A DNA stretch of 64,000 bases. It comes from Cohnella hashimotonis (GTDB lineage Bacteria > Bacillota > Bacilli > Paenibacillales > Paenibacillaceae). The position numbers and the translations under genes are program-made. Shown piece by piece: positions 16,066-23,870 of the stretch (positions are counted from its first letter, which is position 1; each line of letters opens with the position of its first letter). The notes under the pieces were generated by a model. That model did no database searches. It saw only the letters and a program-made list of their open reading frames with translations, and was not told the origin of the DNA. The stretch spans positions 5,332,001 to 5,396,000 of the forward strand of contig NZ_JAGRPV010000001.1 in NCBI RefSeq assembly GCF_030014955.1. Direction: 5' to 3'.

Positions 16066-16384
16066 TTGGAGAAGCGGCCAAGAACGGGGTAATCCCCGTC
16101 ATGTCGAATAGTTTTTGAATCGTCGAAGGCACTTCTTCTACGCCGAACGGAGCGTTGCGGGAATGGCGAGCCTTCACGATGCTGATCAAAATGCCGATGC
16201 CGGTACTATCGATGTATTTGAGATCCCGAAGATTAAGTACGAGCTTGCGGTCGGACAATTCCATCAGGGGCTCCATCACGGATCTCATCTGCGAAGCGAC
16301 CTCGAGATCGAGTTCGCCCGCAATCCGCACGACGGTCAGACCGTCCAGGTTTTCTGTTTGAAAAGTCAATTTATCGTTTTGCAT
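16058..16384 (-). CDS. rsbV: Anti-anti-sigma factor RsbV
   Basis: A 108-residue STAS-domain protein. Unphosphorylated RsbV binds RsbW and frees SigmaB. The phospho-acceptor serine sits in the conserved LKYIDSTGIGILIS, about residues 53-66. The ATG at 16384 follows GGAGAGGGGTTTCGT; longer in-frame extensions have no support. It is first in the rsbV-rsbW-sigB operon, 33 bases from a SigmaB-type promoter that implies autoregulation. Confidence 0.94.
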   Translation of the reverse strand: MQNDKLTFQTENLDGLTVVRIAGELDLEVASQMRSVMEPLMELSDRKLVLNLRDLKYIDSTGIGILISIVKARHSRNAPFGVEEVPSTIQKLFDMTGITPFLAASPNA

Positions 16385-16416
16385 ACGAAACCCCTCTCCG
16401 TTATTCATAAATTTTA

Positions 16417-16443
16417 TTACCCCTCTCCATTGCCCATTGAAAC
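16417..16443 (-). promoter_or_regulatory. rsbV: SigmaB-type promoter of rsbV-rsbW-sigB
   Basis: On the minus strand GTTTCA (16443-16438), 15 bases, then GGGTAA (16422-16417). It lies 33 bases before the rsbV ATG, fitting positive autoregulation by SigmaB. Confidence 0.75.
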
Positions 16444-16468
16444 AGCTTTTTTGGAGCGAACTCCTGTT

Positions 16469-16494
16469 GTTTTGGCCTGTCCGGCGCCGGGTAA
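16469..16494 (+). promoter_or_regulatory. SigmaB-type promoter of the small membrane protein gene
   Basis: GTTTTG (16469-16474), 14 bases, GGGTAA (16489-16494), 50 bases before the ATG at 16545. It is divergent from the rsbV promoter, with the two core regions separated by 25 bases. Confidence 0.7.
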
Positions 16495-16544
16495 AGAAGC
16501 ATAACCCAACGCTGGATAAAATTATCACGAGGGAGCTGAACATC

Positions 16545-16697
16545 ATGAACAAGGACGTCGACATCGAAAGGCACGAGGTGCAGGAAAAGTCGGATTCCAG
16601 CATGGTCTGGTCGACCTTTATCAAGTATGCCGCATATTTGATTATTTTCTTCGGCGTGCTGTACTTGATTATTTACTACCTGCTGCCCCTCGTCTAA
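16545..16697 (+). CDS. Small single-pass membrane protein, probably SigmaB-dependent
   Basis: A 50-residue protein with a charged N-terminus (MNKDVDIERHEVQEKSD) and one C-terminal membrane helix (YLIIFFGVLYLIIYYLLPLV). The ATG follows GAGGGAGCTGAACATC. I do not recognise a family. Its own SigmaB-type promoter and its place next to rsbV suggest a role in the envelope stress response. It may be cotranscribed with the oxidoreductase gene 54 bases downstream. Confidence 0.75.
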   Translation: MNKDVDIERHEVQEKSDSSMVWSTFIKYAAYLIIFFGVLYLIIYYLLPLV

Positions 16698-16751
16698 CCC
16701 GCTGCCGTTTCGGACATACTTGGACGAATCCCTAATGACGGAGGCGTTCCA

Positions 16752-17984
16752 TTGCAGCCGCTACACTTTGGTTCCTTGCTCTGGCCTTCCGCCGGAGGCG
16801 AGCCCGTTCGGTATCCGCCCCTCTCCGGCACAACCGAACGGTGCGACGTTCTGATCGTCGGCGGCGGCTTGACCGGCACATTGGCCAGCAGCGTTTTGAA
16901 CGCAGCCGGCATGTCGGTTGTTCTCATCGACGAAGGACAAATCGGCGCAGGCAGCTCTGCCGCAAGCACCGGTTTGCTTCAATATTCCAATGATATCATG
17001 TTGACGGATCTCTTGTCCCAACTCGGCGACGATCGAGGCGCACAATATTATCAAGCCTGCAAAAACGCCGTGGAACGGCTGTGTCAGCTTGCGGAACGCC
17101 TCCCTGAGGATGTTGCTTTCAAAAGACGAAGCAGCCTTTTTTTTGCTAGCACAGCCGCCGACGTCTCCAAGCTCGGGACCGAATACGAAACGCTCCGCGC
17201 GCACGGCTTCAGCGTCGATTGGCTGAATGAAGCGGACATTCGCGCCTTGTTCCCGTTCGACAAACCTGCCGCCATCGTGACAAGGGGCGACGGCGAATTG
17301 AATCCTTACCGACTCGCCATCAGACTGGCAGAGCAAGCAGCCGGTAAAGGCGCCCGCATTTACGAGCATACAGCCCTGAAGTCCGTCGAAGGACCAAAGG
17401 GCGATTTGCTGTGCCGTACGTCTGGCGGGGGCATAATCAGAGCTTCCTCCGTCGTTTACGCGGTCGGCTATCGCCCCGAGATCGCAGGCATCGGTGGGCT
17501 CGGCGTCAAATTCGCCCGCACCAATGCCATCGCAACGCGGCGCGTGCCGTCATTGGCGGATTGGCATCAAAGGTGGCTCCTATGGGAGACCGCAAGGCCG
17601 TATTTGTATGCGCGCACGACGCCGGACGGCCGCGTCGTGATCGGCGGCTTCGACGAGAACATTCGCCAGCCCGTCGCTTCCCGGCGCGAACTGGACCCGT
17701 ATGCGAATCGTCTGCTTGAGGAAGCCCGCAAATTGTTTCCCGATTTATCGCTCGAAATCGAATTCGCCTGGAACGCGACATTTTGCGAGTCGAAGGACAA
17801 CCTGCCCTGGATCGGAGAAAACCCGGACCGCCCCGGCCATTATGTAGCGCTAGGCTACGGAGGCAACGGCGCGGTATACAGCATGATGGCGAGCGAAGTA
17901 CTGCTGGACGCCTTGCAAGGAAGAGCGAATTCGCTGGACGAGCTCGTCGGACTGCGCAATAGAAGAACCGGTCTGCCGAAGTAG
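16752..17984 (+). CDS. FAD-dependent oxidoreductase, DadA/glycine oxidase type
   Basis: A 410-residue flavoprotein. The dinucleotide site VLIVGGGLTGTLASSVL lies near residues 34-50, followed by the acidic strand end VVLIDEGQIGAGSSAAS. The C-terminal part (LPWIGENPDRPGHYVALGYGGNGAVYSMMAS) closes the FAD site as in DAO-family oxidases. The substrate is not evident; an amine or amino acid is likely. The TTG start has GGAGG nine bases upstream. It lacks the C-terminal Rieske domain found in some Bacillus relatives. The 3' end of the gene forms half of its own terminator. Confidence 0.88.
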   Translation: MQPLHFGSLLWPSAGGEPVRYPPLSGTTERCDVLIVGGGLTGTLASSVLNAAGMSVVLIDEGQIGAGSSAASTGLLQYSNDIMLTDLLSQLGDDRGAQYYQACKNAVERLCQLAERLPEDVAFKRRSSLFFASTAADVSKLGTEYETLRAHGFSVDWLNEADIRALFPFDKPAAIVTRGDGELNPYRLAIRLAEQAAGKGARIYEHTALKSVEGPKGDLLCRTSGGGIIRASSVVYAVGYRPEIAGIGGLGVKFARTNAIATRRVPSLADWHQRWLLWETARPYLYARTTPDGRVVIGGFDENIRQPVASRRELDPYANRLLEEARKLFPDLSLEIEFAWNATFCESKDNLPWIGENPDRPGHYVALGYGGNGAVYSMMASEVLLDALQGRANSLDELVGLRNRRTGLPK

Positions 17985-18002
17985 CGCAGACCGGTTCTTT
18001 TG
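17963..18002 (+). terminator. Terminator overlapping the oxidoreductase stop codon
   Basis: AAGAACCGGTCTGC within the last codons pairs with GCAGACCGGTTCTTTT after the stop. It can also act on the convergent stress gene. Confidence 0.88.
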
Positions 18003-18016
18003 TGCGGCGCTTGCCA

Positions 18017-18574
18017 TCAATGGAGCACGTCGACGGCTCCCGCCCGGCTCAGCAGACTGCTCGCCTGATCGTCGGGACGCTCACCCACGACGACAAGGTA
18101 GCGGCCGTCGTTCACCTCGCCCGCCAGGCGGCTCGCGTCACGGTCCGGCAAGCCGAGATCCGATAATACGTCGCCGGTGTCCGGACCGTCGCCGTCCCAA
18201 TCCAGCAATCGGCTGGAAGAGTTGGCCAAGCCTGCCGCCGCGACGCCCGCAGGCACGACGCCGCCTACGTATCCGCCTGTTCCGCTTACCTGCGGCGTTG
18301 CCAGGAGGCCGGCTGCCGGAAGCGGAATCACGCCTTCATCGCCCCACGAACCCCCTCCGTCGCCATCGCGGTCGCCATAGGACCGGTCCCTCGCTTCTTT
18401 GATTCCGGTGATGCTCTCTACTTGGATCGCATCGCTGGCAGACAGCAGCGGGACGTTCTCCTCGCTCTTGACGATGACGCGGACATCGCCCTGATGCGCG
18501 CCGTTCGCGCGAAGCAGCTCCACGGCGTCCAGGACATGCTGTTCGCTTTCAAAAATACCGATCGTGATTCCCAT
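18017..18574 (-). CDS. YflT-domain general stress protein, long form
   Basis: A 185-residue protein whose N-terminal ~75 residues match the heat-induced stress protein YflT domain (ITIGIFESEQHVLDAVELLRANG). It continues into a Gly/Pro/Asp-rich linker and a second short alpha/beta unit (RDASRLAGEVNDGRYLVVVGERPDDQA). I chose the ATG at 18574 since AAGGAGG lies eight bases upstream; an ATG at 18580 is too close. A SigmaB-type promoter lies 51 bases before the start. Confidence 0.85.
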   Translation of the reverse strand: MGITIGIFESEQHVLDAVELLRANGAHQGDVRVIVKSEENVPLLSASDAIQVESITGIKEARDRSYGDRDGDGGGSWGDEGVIPLPAAGLLATPQVSGTGGYVGGVVPAGVAAAGLANSSSRLLDWDGDGPDTGDVLSDLGLPDRDASRLAGEVNDGRYLVVVGERPDDQASSLLSRAGAVDVLH

Positions 18575-18625
18575 GGCCATTCCCTCCTTATAGGCGGCAA
18601 ACGAATCCATCGCCTTTTTGTAATT

Positions 18626-18650
18626 TTACCCGAGGGAAGGCGCTTTGAAC
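18626..18650 (-). promoter_or_regulatory. SigmaB-type promoter of the long YflT gene
   Basis: Minus strand GTTCAA (18650-18645), 13 bases, GGGTAA (18631-18626). Confidence 0.75.
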
Positions 18651-18678
18651 CGTTCGCCCGTCGCAGCCGGAGCTTTGT

Positions 18679-19542
18679 TCAATGCGGCTTGCGGTAGATC
18701 CTGTACTCGTCGTTCCACGTCTCGTAACGTCCGGCGAAGCTCGTAAAGGCAACGGATTCTTTATTGCCAAGCACGAGAAACCCGCCGGGAGACAAGCTGT
18801 CGTACAACAATGAATGTACGCGCTCGCGAAGTCCGGCATCGAAGTAAATCATGACGTTGCGGCAAAAAATGATCTGGAACTCATTAAACGAGCGATCCGT
18901 CACAAGGTTGTGTTCGGCAAAAACGATTCGTTCGAGGTACTTGGCATGCAGCATCGCTTGTCCGTAATTCGTTTCATAGAAGGATTCAAACCGCTCCTTT
19001 CCGCCGGACAGCTCGTAATTATGCGCGTAGAGGCTCATTCGTTCCTTCGAAATCAGGCCCTGCCGGGCACGCTGAAGACTGGCCTCGCTGATGTCCGTCG
19101 CGTAGATCCGGGCATGATTCAGCATCTGGATCTCGTCGAGCAGGATGGCCATCGAATAGGCTTCCTCGCCGGTTGCGCAGCCCGCATGCCAGGCGCGAAT
19201 AAACGAGGCTTGCTTCAGGATCGGCAATACGCGTGCGCGGAGAACCTTGAACAGCCCCGGGTCCCTGAACATTTCCGTTACAGGAATGACCAGATCCGCC
19301 AGCAGCCGCTCGAACGCGTCGCGATCGTGAAGCACCAGATTCTGCAACAGCGATATCGTATCGAGCTGTTCGATCGATGCGCGATGCCAGATTCGACGCC
19401 GCAGCGACGGATAGGCATAATTGCGAAAATCATATCCGTACCGCTTGAACAGCGCCTCGAGAAGGCCTTCGATCTCGATTTTCTCCAGGCGCTCGTCATA
19501 CGGACTTATGTCTAGAAAATCGGTCAATGTAATAACACACAC
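18679..19542 (-). CDS. CheR-type protein glutamate methyltransferase, candidate RsbM
   Basis: An S-adenosylmethionine-dependent methyltransferase of 287 residues. The N-terminal helical CheR domain runs to about residue 85. The catalytic domain has the SAM-site motif HAGCATGEEAYSMAILLDE near residue 140 and the FCRNVMIYFD signature near residue 228. There is no chemotaxis gene in the window. It sits beside a receiver/PP2C phosphatase and the sigB operon, the arrangement of RsbM in Bacillus cereus, where RsbM methylates the sensor kinase RsbK. The start is uncertain: GTG at 19542 overlaps AAAGGT, and TTG at 19527 is an alternative. Confidence 0.85.
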   Translation of the reverse strand: MCVITLTDFLDISPYDERLEKIEIEGLLEALFKRYGYDFRNYAYPSLRRRIWHRASIEQLDTISLLQNLVLHDRDAFERLLADLVIPVTEMFRDPGLFKVLRARVLPILKQASFIRAWHAGCATGEEAYSMAILLDEIQMLNHARIYATDISEASLQRARQGLISKERMSLYAHNYELSGGKERFESFYETNYGQAMLHAKYLERIVFAEHNLVTDRSFNEFQIIFCRNVMIYFDAGLRERVHSLLYDSLSPGGFLVLGNKESVAFTSFAGRYETWNDEYRIYRKPH

Positions 19543-19713
19543 CTTTAGCCGCTGAGAATAGCCGGTTGCATTGGCAGCATCTTTTCAATGAAACGGACGA
19601 GCGTAACCGCGTAATGTCATCGGAACGATCTCACTACGTATAGATCGCAATTCGCCGTTTGCATGCGATGCCGGGTCCGCAAGCTATGTAAAAAATGCCA
19701 CTGACATATGTCC

Positions 19714-20862
19714 TTATCGCAGCGCCTTCTTGACTTCGACTCTGACCAGGCAGCGGTCGTCCGGCCGCCGGTCCAGGGATTCCCTGACCAACAGTTCCTC
19801 AAGTGCGTCGTGATCGCCCGCGGCTTCGAGAATGGTTCCCATGAGCTGCTCGAGCCGCTGCTCCATATCGCCCGGGAACAGATCGAGCAGACCGTCCGTG
19901 AACAAATGAAGGACGTCCCCCGTCCGGATGCTCGCCGTCTCCATTTGTACGTTCATTTGCTCGAACATGCCGATCGGAGGCGCCGTCGCGCCGAGCTGCT
20001 GCGTACCGCCGTCCGCTCTCGTGATAAGCCCCGGCGGATGACCGGCATTGACGTATTCGATGATGCCGTTCTCCAGATCGATCCAGGCGCATATGCCGGT
20101 GCAATAATACTGAACCATCTCGTTCTCGTATTGAAGCTGCAGCAATCGGCGGTTCAGCTCTTGAACGATTCGCTTCGGCGTCACGGTCGTCCGCATCGCT
20201 TCGTGCAGCACCGACGCGGTGAACATGCTGATCAGAGAAGACGAGATTCCGTGTCCCATCGCATCCATGATGGCGATCAGATAATGCTTGGAATCGAGCG
20301 CATGCCAGGCATACAAATCGCCCGCCAATCCTTCGGATGCACGGAAGTAGGCCTGTACGTTCAAATTCTCGCCGTCGACGTCGTTTGGCATGACGGCTTC
20401 CTGAACTTGCCTGGCCAGGCTCAGCTCCTCATGCAGCCTTCGATCGCGCTCTTTATGCCAATCGAGCTCGGACTTGAGGCGTAAGGCCGACCTGATCCTC
20501 GCTAGCAGCTCGATCTTGTTGATCGGCTTCGTCACGTAGTCCGTCGCCCCCGCGTCCAGCGCCTCCGCCAGCTTGCGCGAGTCGCCGATCGCGGTCACCA
20601 TAATTACCGGAATATCTCGAAGACGCTCATCCTTTTGAAGCAAGCCGCAGGCCTCTATGCCGTCCATGCCGGGCATCATCAGGTCGAGCAGGATCAAGTT
20701 GACCGAAGTAGGCGCTTGGGCGCCGCGATTGTCCGACCTAAGTATATCGAACATCTCATCGGCTGAATAGGAGATCTGCACATCCTCGTATCCCGAACGA
20801 TTCAGCATCTCCCGGACAACCATCACATTCATCGGATTGTCGTCTACGACCAAAATGCTCAT
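19714..20862 (-). CDS. Response regulator with C-terminal PP2C phosphatase domain, RsbY-like
   Basis: A 382-residue two-domain protein. Residues 1-125 form a receiver domain with the acidic pair VVDDN near the N-terminus, the phospho-acceptor Asp in LILLDLMMPG and the conserved Lys in VTKPINKIE. Residues ~190-380 form a SpoIIE/RsbU-type serine phosphatase with metal-binding aspartates in GDLYAWHAL, IMDAMGHGISS and LFTDGLLDLF. It should dephosphorylate RsbV and so activate SigmaB when its receiver is phosphorylated. The ATG at 20862 has GAGGAG upstream; an ATG 27 bases further out does not. Confidence 0.9.
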   Translation of the reverse strand: MSILVVDDNPMNVMVVREMLNRSGYEDVQISYSADEMFDILRSDNRGAQAPTSVNLILLDLMMPGMDGIEACGLLQKDERLRDIPVIMVTAIGDSRKLAEALDAGATDYVTKPINKIELLARIRSALRLKSELDWHKERDRRLHEELSLARQVQEAVMPNDVDGENLNVQAYFRASEGLAGDLYAWHALDSKHYLIAIMDAMGHGISSSLISMFTASVLHEAMRTTVTPKRIVQELNRRLLQLQYENEMVQYYCTGICAWIDLENGIIEYVNAGHPPGLITRADGGTQQLGATAPPIGMFEQMNVQMETASIRTGDVLHLFTDGLLDLFPGDMEQRLEQLMGTILEAAGDHDALEELLVRESLDRRPDDRCLVRVEVKKALR

Positions 20863-20938
20863 TTGTCCAATTCTCCTCGCCTGTATCATACGTTAAAGTT
20901 ATCGCAGCCATGGGCCCCTGTAAAGCAAAGCCGGCAAA

Positions 20939-20985
20939 CGGGAATAAGGAATGAGCAGGCAGAAGCCTCTCATTCCTTATTCCCG
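20939..20985. other. Long perfect hairpin between the RsbY-like gene and the short YflT gene
   Basis: CGGGAATAAGGAATGAG (20939-20955) is perfectly complementary to 20969-20985. Inside the 13-base interval AGGC-AGAA-GCCT forms a further 4-bp stem. There is no T run, so it is not a standard intrinsic terminator. It could protect an RNA 3' end, slow transcription, or bind a protein. Confidence 0.85.
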
Positions 20986-21030
20986 TCAACCAGCCTCCCT
21001 AACCTGGAAAGCGGCCGTGCAATCCATTGC

Positions 21031-21357
21031 TCAGTGCTTCGCGAGAACGAGCACCTTGCCTCGATCGAGCTCCGCTTCGTACTGCTCCGCCTCGTCGGCG
21101 TCGAATCCGAGCGCCTTGATCTTCGACCTAAGCTCGTCGCCCCGATCCCTGAACAGGTTGGCCACGGATTGAATCACGCCTTCCTCGGAGGCACCGATGG
21201 TATTGGCGTTCGATACGTCTGCAATCCGGTCCGTGCGGCTCTCGCCGTGCGCCAGTACGTAGATTTCCTCTTCCCGATAGCCTTGGCGGTGCAGATCCTT
21301 TACCGTGTCGAACGCTTCAAGTCCGTTGTTTACCAGCTTGGCGTAGGCTCTTTCCAT
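21031..21357 (-). CDS. YflT-domain general stress protein, short form
   Basis: A 108-residue protein that is almost entirely the YflT domain (NNGLEAFDTVKDLHRQGYREEEIYVLAHG), with a C-terminal acidic helix (DADEAEQYEAELDRGKVLVLAKH). AAGGAGGAATCTGAA precedes the ATG. A consensus SigmaB promoter lies 84 bases upstream, inside the end of the ytxG gene. The family is stress-induced; its biochemical role is unknown. Confidence 0.88.
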   Translation of the reverse strand: MERAYAKLVNNGLEAFDTVKDLHRQGYREEEIYVLAHGESRTDRIADVSNANTIGASEEGVIQSVANLFRDRGDELRSKIKALGFDADEAEQYEAELDRGKVLVLAKH

Positions 21358-21417
21358 TTCAGATTCCTCCTTAGCGTTCTTCTTGTATAGGCTGTGATTT
21401 TATATTAGATGGGAACT

Positions 21418-21993
21418 TCAGCTGTGACTGTGCCCGTTATATACCCGGTGCGAACCGGGTTGAAACGGTTCTGGGACATACGCGGCGCTATCGTACAAAC
21501 GGTGTTCCTCTTCATGCGCTTCGGCGGCGAGAACCGCTTTTTCTTCCTTGTTTTGCTGTTTGGCGCTGCGAATGGCGGATACGACGTTCATGCCGATCTT
21601 GAACCATTCTGTCCACGTCTTTTTATGCTCAGGGCCGGGTTCAAGCGCAGCCACCTGCTGCCTTACCGCACGGGACAACGTCGACGAGATATCCCTTACC
21701 GCGCCCGTCGTCTCTTTTAGCGTCGTACCTGCATGTCGGGCAGCCTGGAAAAAGTCGTCCGTCGAACGGATCTTGTTCTTCACGTCCTCGGAGATGACTT
21801 TGACATTGTTGGTCAAGTCCTCCACTTTCGTATGCAGCATCCCAACCGTCTGGTTCGCTTCCTTGATCGTGCCTTGGACGGAGACCAGCGTCTCCCGGGC
21901 CGCCTTCAAAGTGACGATCAAGTATACGCAGAGGGCGGCGAAGCTGATCGCGACGACGACGACGCTCCAAGCCATCAATGCCTGGTTGCTCAT
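21418..21993 (-). CDS. ytxG: DUF948 general stress protein, YtxG-like
   Basis: A 191-residue protein with one N-terminal membrane helix (AWSVVVVAISFAALCVYLIVTL) and a long helical DUF948 region (TIKEANQTVGMLHTKVEDL) that probably forms a coiled coil. The tail holds Glu-rich and His-containing segments. The ATG at 21993 follows AAGGAAGGTGATACGC. In Bacillus subtilis ytxG and ytxH share a SigmaB operon; here they are 11 kb apart, each with its own SigmaB-type promoter. Confidence 0.85.
   Translation of the reverse strand: MSNQALMAWSVVVVAISFAALCVYLIVTLKAARETLVSVQGTIKEANQTVGMLHTKVEDLTNNVKVISEDVKNKIRSTDDFFQAARHAGTTLKETTGAVRDISSTLSRAVRQQVAALEPGPEHKKTWTEWFKIGMNVVSAIRSAKQQNKEEKAVLAAEAHEEEHRLYDSAAYVPEPFQPGSHRVYNGHSHS
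21441..21466 (-). promoter_or_regulatory. SigmaB promoter of the short YflT gene
   Basis: Minus strand GTTTCA (21466-21461), 14 bases, GGGTAT (21446-21441). It has a perfect -10 box and lies inside the ytxG coding end. Confidence 0.78.
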
Positions 21994-22044
21994 GCGTATC
22001 ACCTTCCTTTCTCGGGAATATCATTCTCTCTTGCATATCGTCAA

Positions 22045-22070
22045 TTACCCTTGCCGCCAGGCCGCGAAAC
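22045..22070 (-). promoter_or_regulatory. ytxG: SigmaB-type promoter of ytxG
   Basis: Minus strand GTTTCG (22070-22065), 14 bases, GGGTAA (22050-22045), 51 bases before the ytxG ATG. Confidence 0.75.
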
Positions 22071-22376
22071 CATGTTGAGGGGCTCTCCGCGCCGAAGCTT
22101 TTACCGCTCCCGCACGTAAAATCATGAAGTTAATGTAGGATTAATTTGCCTAGCTCCGAGGGTGATTCAGCCGGATGAGGCAGTGGTAAGGATGCAGCAA
22201 GATCATACCGACGCTCGAAACTAGCGGGGCCGATAAGGGCGATTTGAAAACGGCGCGGACATGCGCCGCACCCGTTCGGCAAGGCGATAGAGCCGTTCGA
22301 ACCGACAAGCTCGGCCTTCCCGACCCGCCACGATCCCGCTTAGGTATGACCATCATCCAAATTAGGAGGCGTTCTT
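22071..22376. other. Non-coding stretch upstream of the DUF1328 gene
   Basis: About 300 bases with no supported gene. Frames on either strand lack ribosome sites. It presumably carries the promoter of the following small gene, but I see no confident SigmaA or SigmaB match. Confidence 0.4.
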
Positions 22377-22541
22377 ATGTTATACTGGGCATTTATTTTC
22401 CTGCTCGTCGCCATCGTCGCAGCCATCTTCGGATTCGGCGGCATCGTAGGCGCAGCCGTCGGCGTAGCCAAGTTCCTCTTCTTCCTGTTCCTGGTGCTGT
22501 TCGTCGTTTCCCTCATCTTCGGCCGTCGCCGGAATCTATAA
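22377..22541 (+). CDS. DUF1328-family small membrane protein
   Basis: A 54-residue protein made of two hydrophobic helices ([19 protein letters not shown] and [20 protein letters not shown]) and an RRRNL tail. This is the typical YtjA/DUF1328 layout, including the glycine-rich [10 protein letters not shown] turn. TAGGAGG lies eight bases upstream of the ATG. Function is unknown; homologues are small envelope proteins often linked to stress. A terminator follows. Confidence 0.88.
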   Translation: MLYWAFIFLLVAIVAAIFGFGGIVGAAVGVAKFLFFLFLVLFVVSLIFGRRRNL

Positions 22542-22647
22542 CGATCGCCGATAGGATCTAACGCTTCAAATTATAATGCATTACAAAATAATCCATTATA
22601 GATGAAGCGCTTGACCCGAACGTCGACTTCAATGCTTGGTTTATCCA

Positions 22648-22690
22648 ACGGCAACCGCAGCGGGACCTCCCGAACGGTTGCCGTTTTGGT
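22648..22690 (+). terminator. Terminator downstream of the DUF1328 gene
   Basis: ACGGCAACCG (22648-22657) pairs with CGGTTGCCGT (22675-22684), followed by a short T run. Confidence 0.8.
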
Positions 22691-22842
22691 GTGCCTGTCC
22701 ACACTTATCGTTCGGAAAGACGATGCGAAATGATTGTTTTTCTGACAATTCCTGTTTCATGACAGCCGAAATGCGTTAATTAAATACATGCCGCTTGCGC
22801 AGTGTTCGCGATGGCAATCCCCGTTCGGAGGTGGATACGTCC

Positions 22843-23829
22843 ATGCAAGCATTGTTACTCGGCTCAGATCCGGCGGCTGGCTTGCCGGGAGGGTGGACGC
22901 TTCCAATCGCCAATCGCCCCTGGATCGAGCATTGGATCGCGCAGGGCCGCGAGCAGGGCATCGTAGACCTGGTCGTTGCCGTCGGGATGCAGGACGAGAT
23001 GGACATCAGAAGTCTGCTGGGAGACGGAACCCGTTACGGCATGCGTATCGCTTACCTGACAGGGTCCGAGCCGCTTGGAACGGCAGGCACGATCAAGCTG
23101 GCCGAACCGCTGCTGCAGGAGCGGTTTATCGTTTTGCATGCGGACGCCGTACATGCGTTTCGGCTCGACGATCTGATGGCGTACCACGCCGAGCGAGCGG
23201 CCGCGGCCACGATCTGTCTCACGCCCGGCGGACGATATTCGCCGCACGGCGTCGTCACGGTCGATTCAGAATCAGAGGTCCTCTCGCTCGTCCCTGGGCC
23301 AAGCCCGCATAATGCGCCGTCTAACCTTAATAACTCGGGCGTATATATGATGAGTAAATCCGCGCTGTCGCTAATTCCGGAGGGACGATACGTCTCTTTG
23401 GAAAACGAAACATTTCCTCTCCTGATCGGCAATGGAAGCAAGATTTCCGGCTACATACCGGATACCTATTGCATGTTGACAACCACGCCCGAGAGCTATG
23501 TCCAGCTTCATTGGGACCTGCTCGACCGCAGGCTTCCGCTTTCGATCAGCGGTACGGAAATGAACGAACGAGGCATTTGGATCGGCAAAGGCGCAATCAT
23601 CGGAAAAGGCGTGCTGCTCGTCCCCCCTGTCGTGATCGGAGACTATGCCCGGATCGGCGACAAAGCGATCGTCGGTCCTTATACGGTCATCGGTCCCTAT
23701 TGTACGGTCGGTCAAGGCGCGAGAATTTCGAGAACGATCGTCCCTGCCCGATCCGCCGTCAACGATTCGTCGCGACTCAGCGAGCGTGTATTCGGCTCCG
23801 GCGCCACTGTCGCCGAAGCTTCTCTATGA
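22843..23829 (+). CDS. NDP-sugar pyrophosphorylase-like nucleotidyltransferase
   Basis: A 328-residue protein with an N-terminal nucleotidyltransferase domain (PIANRPWIEHWI, then GTAGTIKLAEPLL and FIVLHADAV) and a C-terminal left-handed beta-helix of hexapeptide repeats (IGKGAIIGKGVLL, IGDYARIGDKAIVGPYTVIGPY). It probably activates a hexose-1-phosphate as an NDP-sugar. The signature start LLLGSDPAAG departs from the canonical GGXGTRL loop, so activity needs testing. The ATG at 22843 has CGGAGGTGG upstream. It leads a three-gene cluster with a GT4 enzyme. Confidence 0.85.
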   Translation: MQALLLGSDPAAGLPGGWTLPIANRPWIEHWIAQGREQGIVDLVVAVGMQDEMDIRSLLGDGTRYGMRIAYLTGSEPLGTAGTIKLAEPLLQERFIVLHADAVHAFRLDDLMAYHAERAAAATICLTPGGRYSPHGVVTVDSESEVLSLVPGPSPHNAPSNLNNSGVYMMSKSALSLIPEGRYVSLENETFPLLIGNGSKISGYIPDTYCMLTTTPESYVQLHWDLLDRRLPLSISGTEMNERGIWIGKGAIIGKGVLLVPPVVIGDYARIGDKAIVGPYTVIGPYCTVGQGARISRTIVPARSAVNDSSRLSERVFGSGATVAEASL

Positions 23830-23870
23830 AGTTATGAGTTTAGCTACAATAAGCTGGAGGTGCGACATTA

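Noticed and set aside
14789..16384. The rsbV-rsbW-sigB cluster being the sporulation spoIIAA-spoIIAB-sigF operon
   Set aside because: Neighbouring YflT, YtxG and receiver-PP2C genes, the autoregulatory GGGTAA promoter, and the rsbW and sigB sequences fit SigmaB better.
16058..16624. A 188-codon version of RsbV
   Set aside because: The extra 80 residues lie upstream of the ribosome site and across the SigmaB-type promoter. The STAS domain begins at the ATG at 16384.
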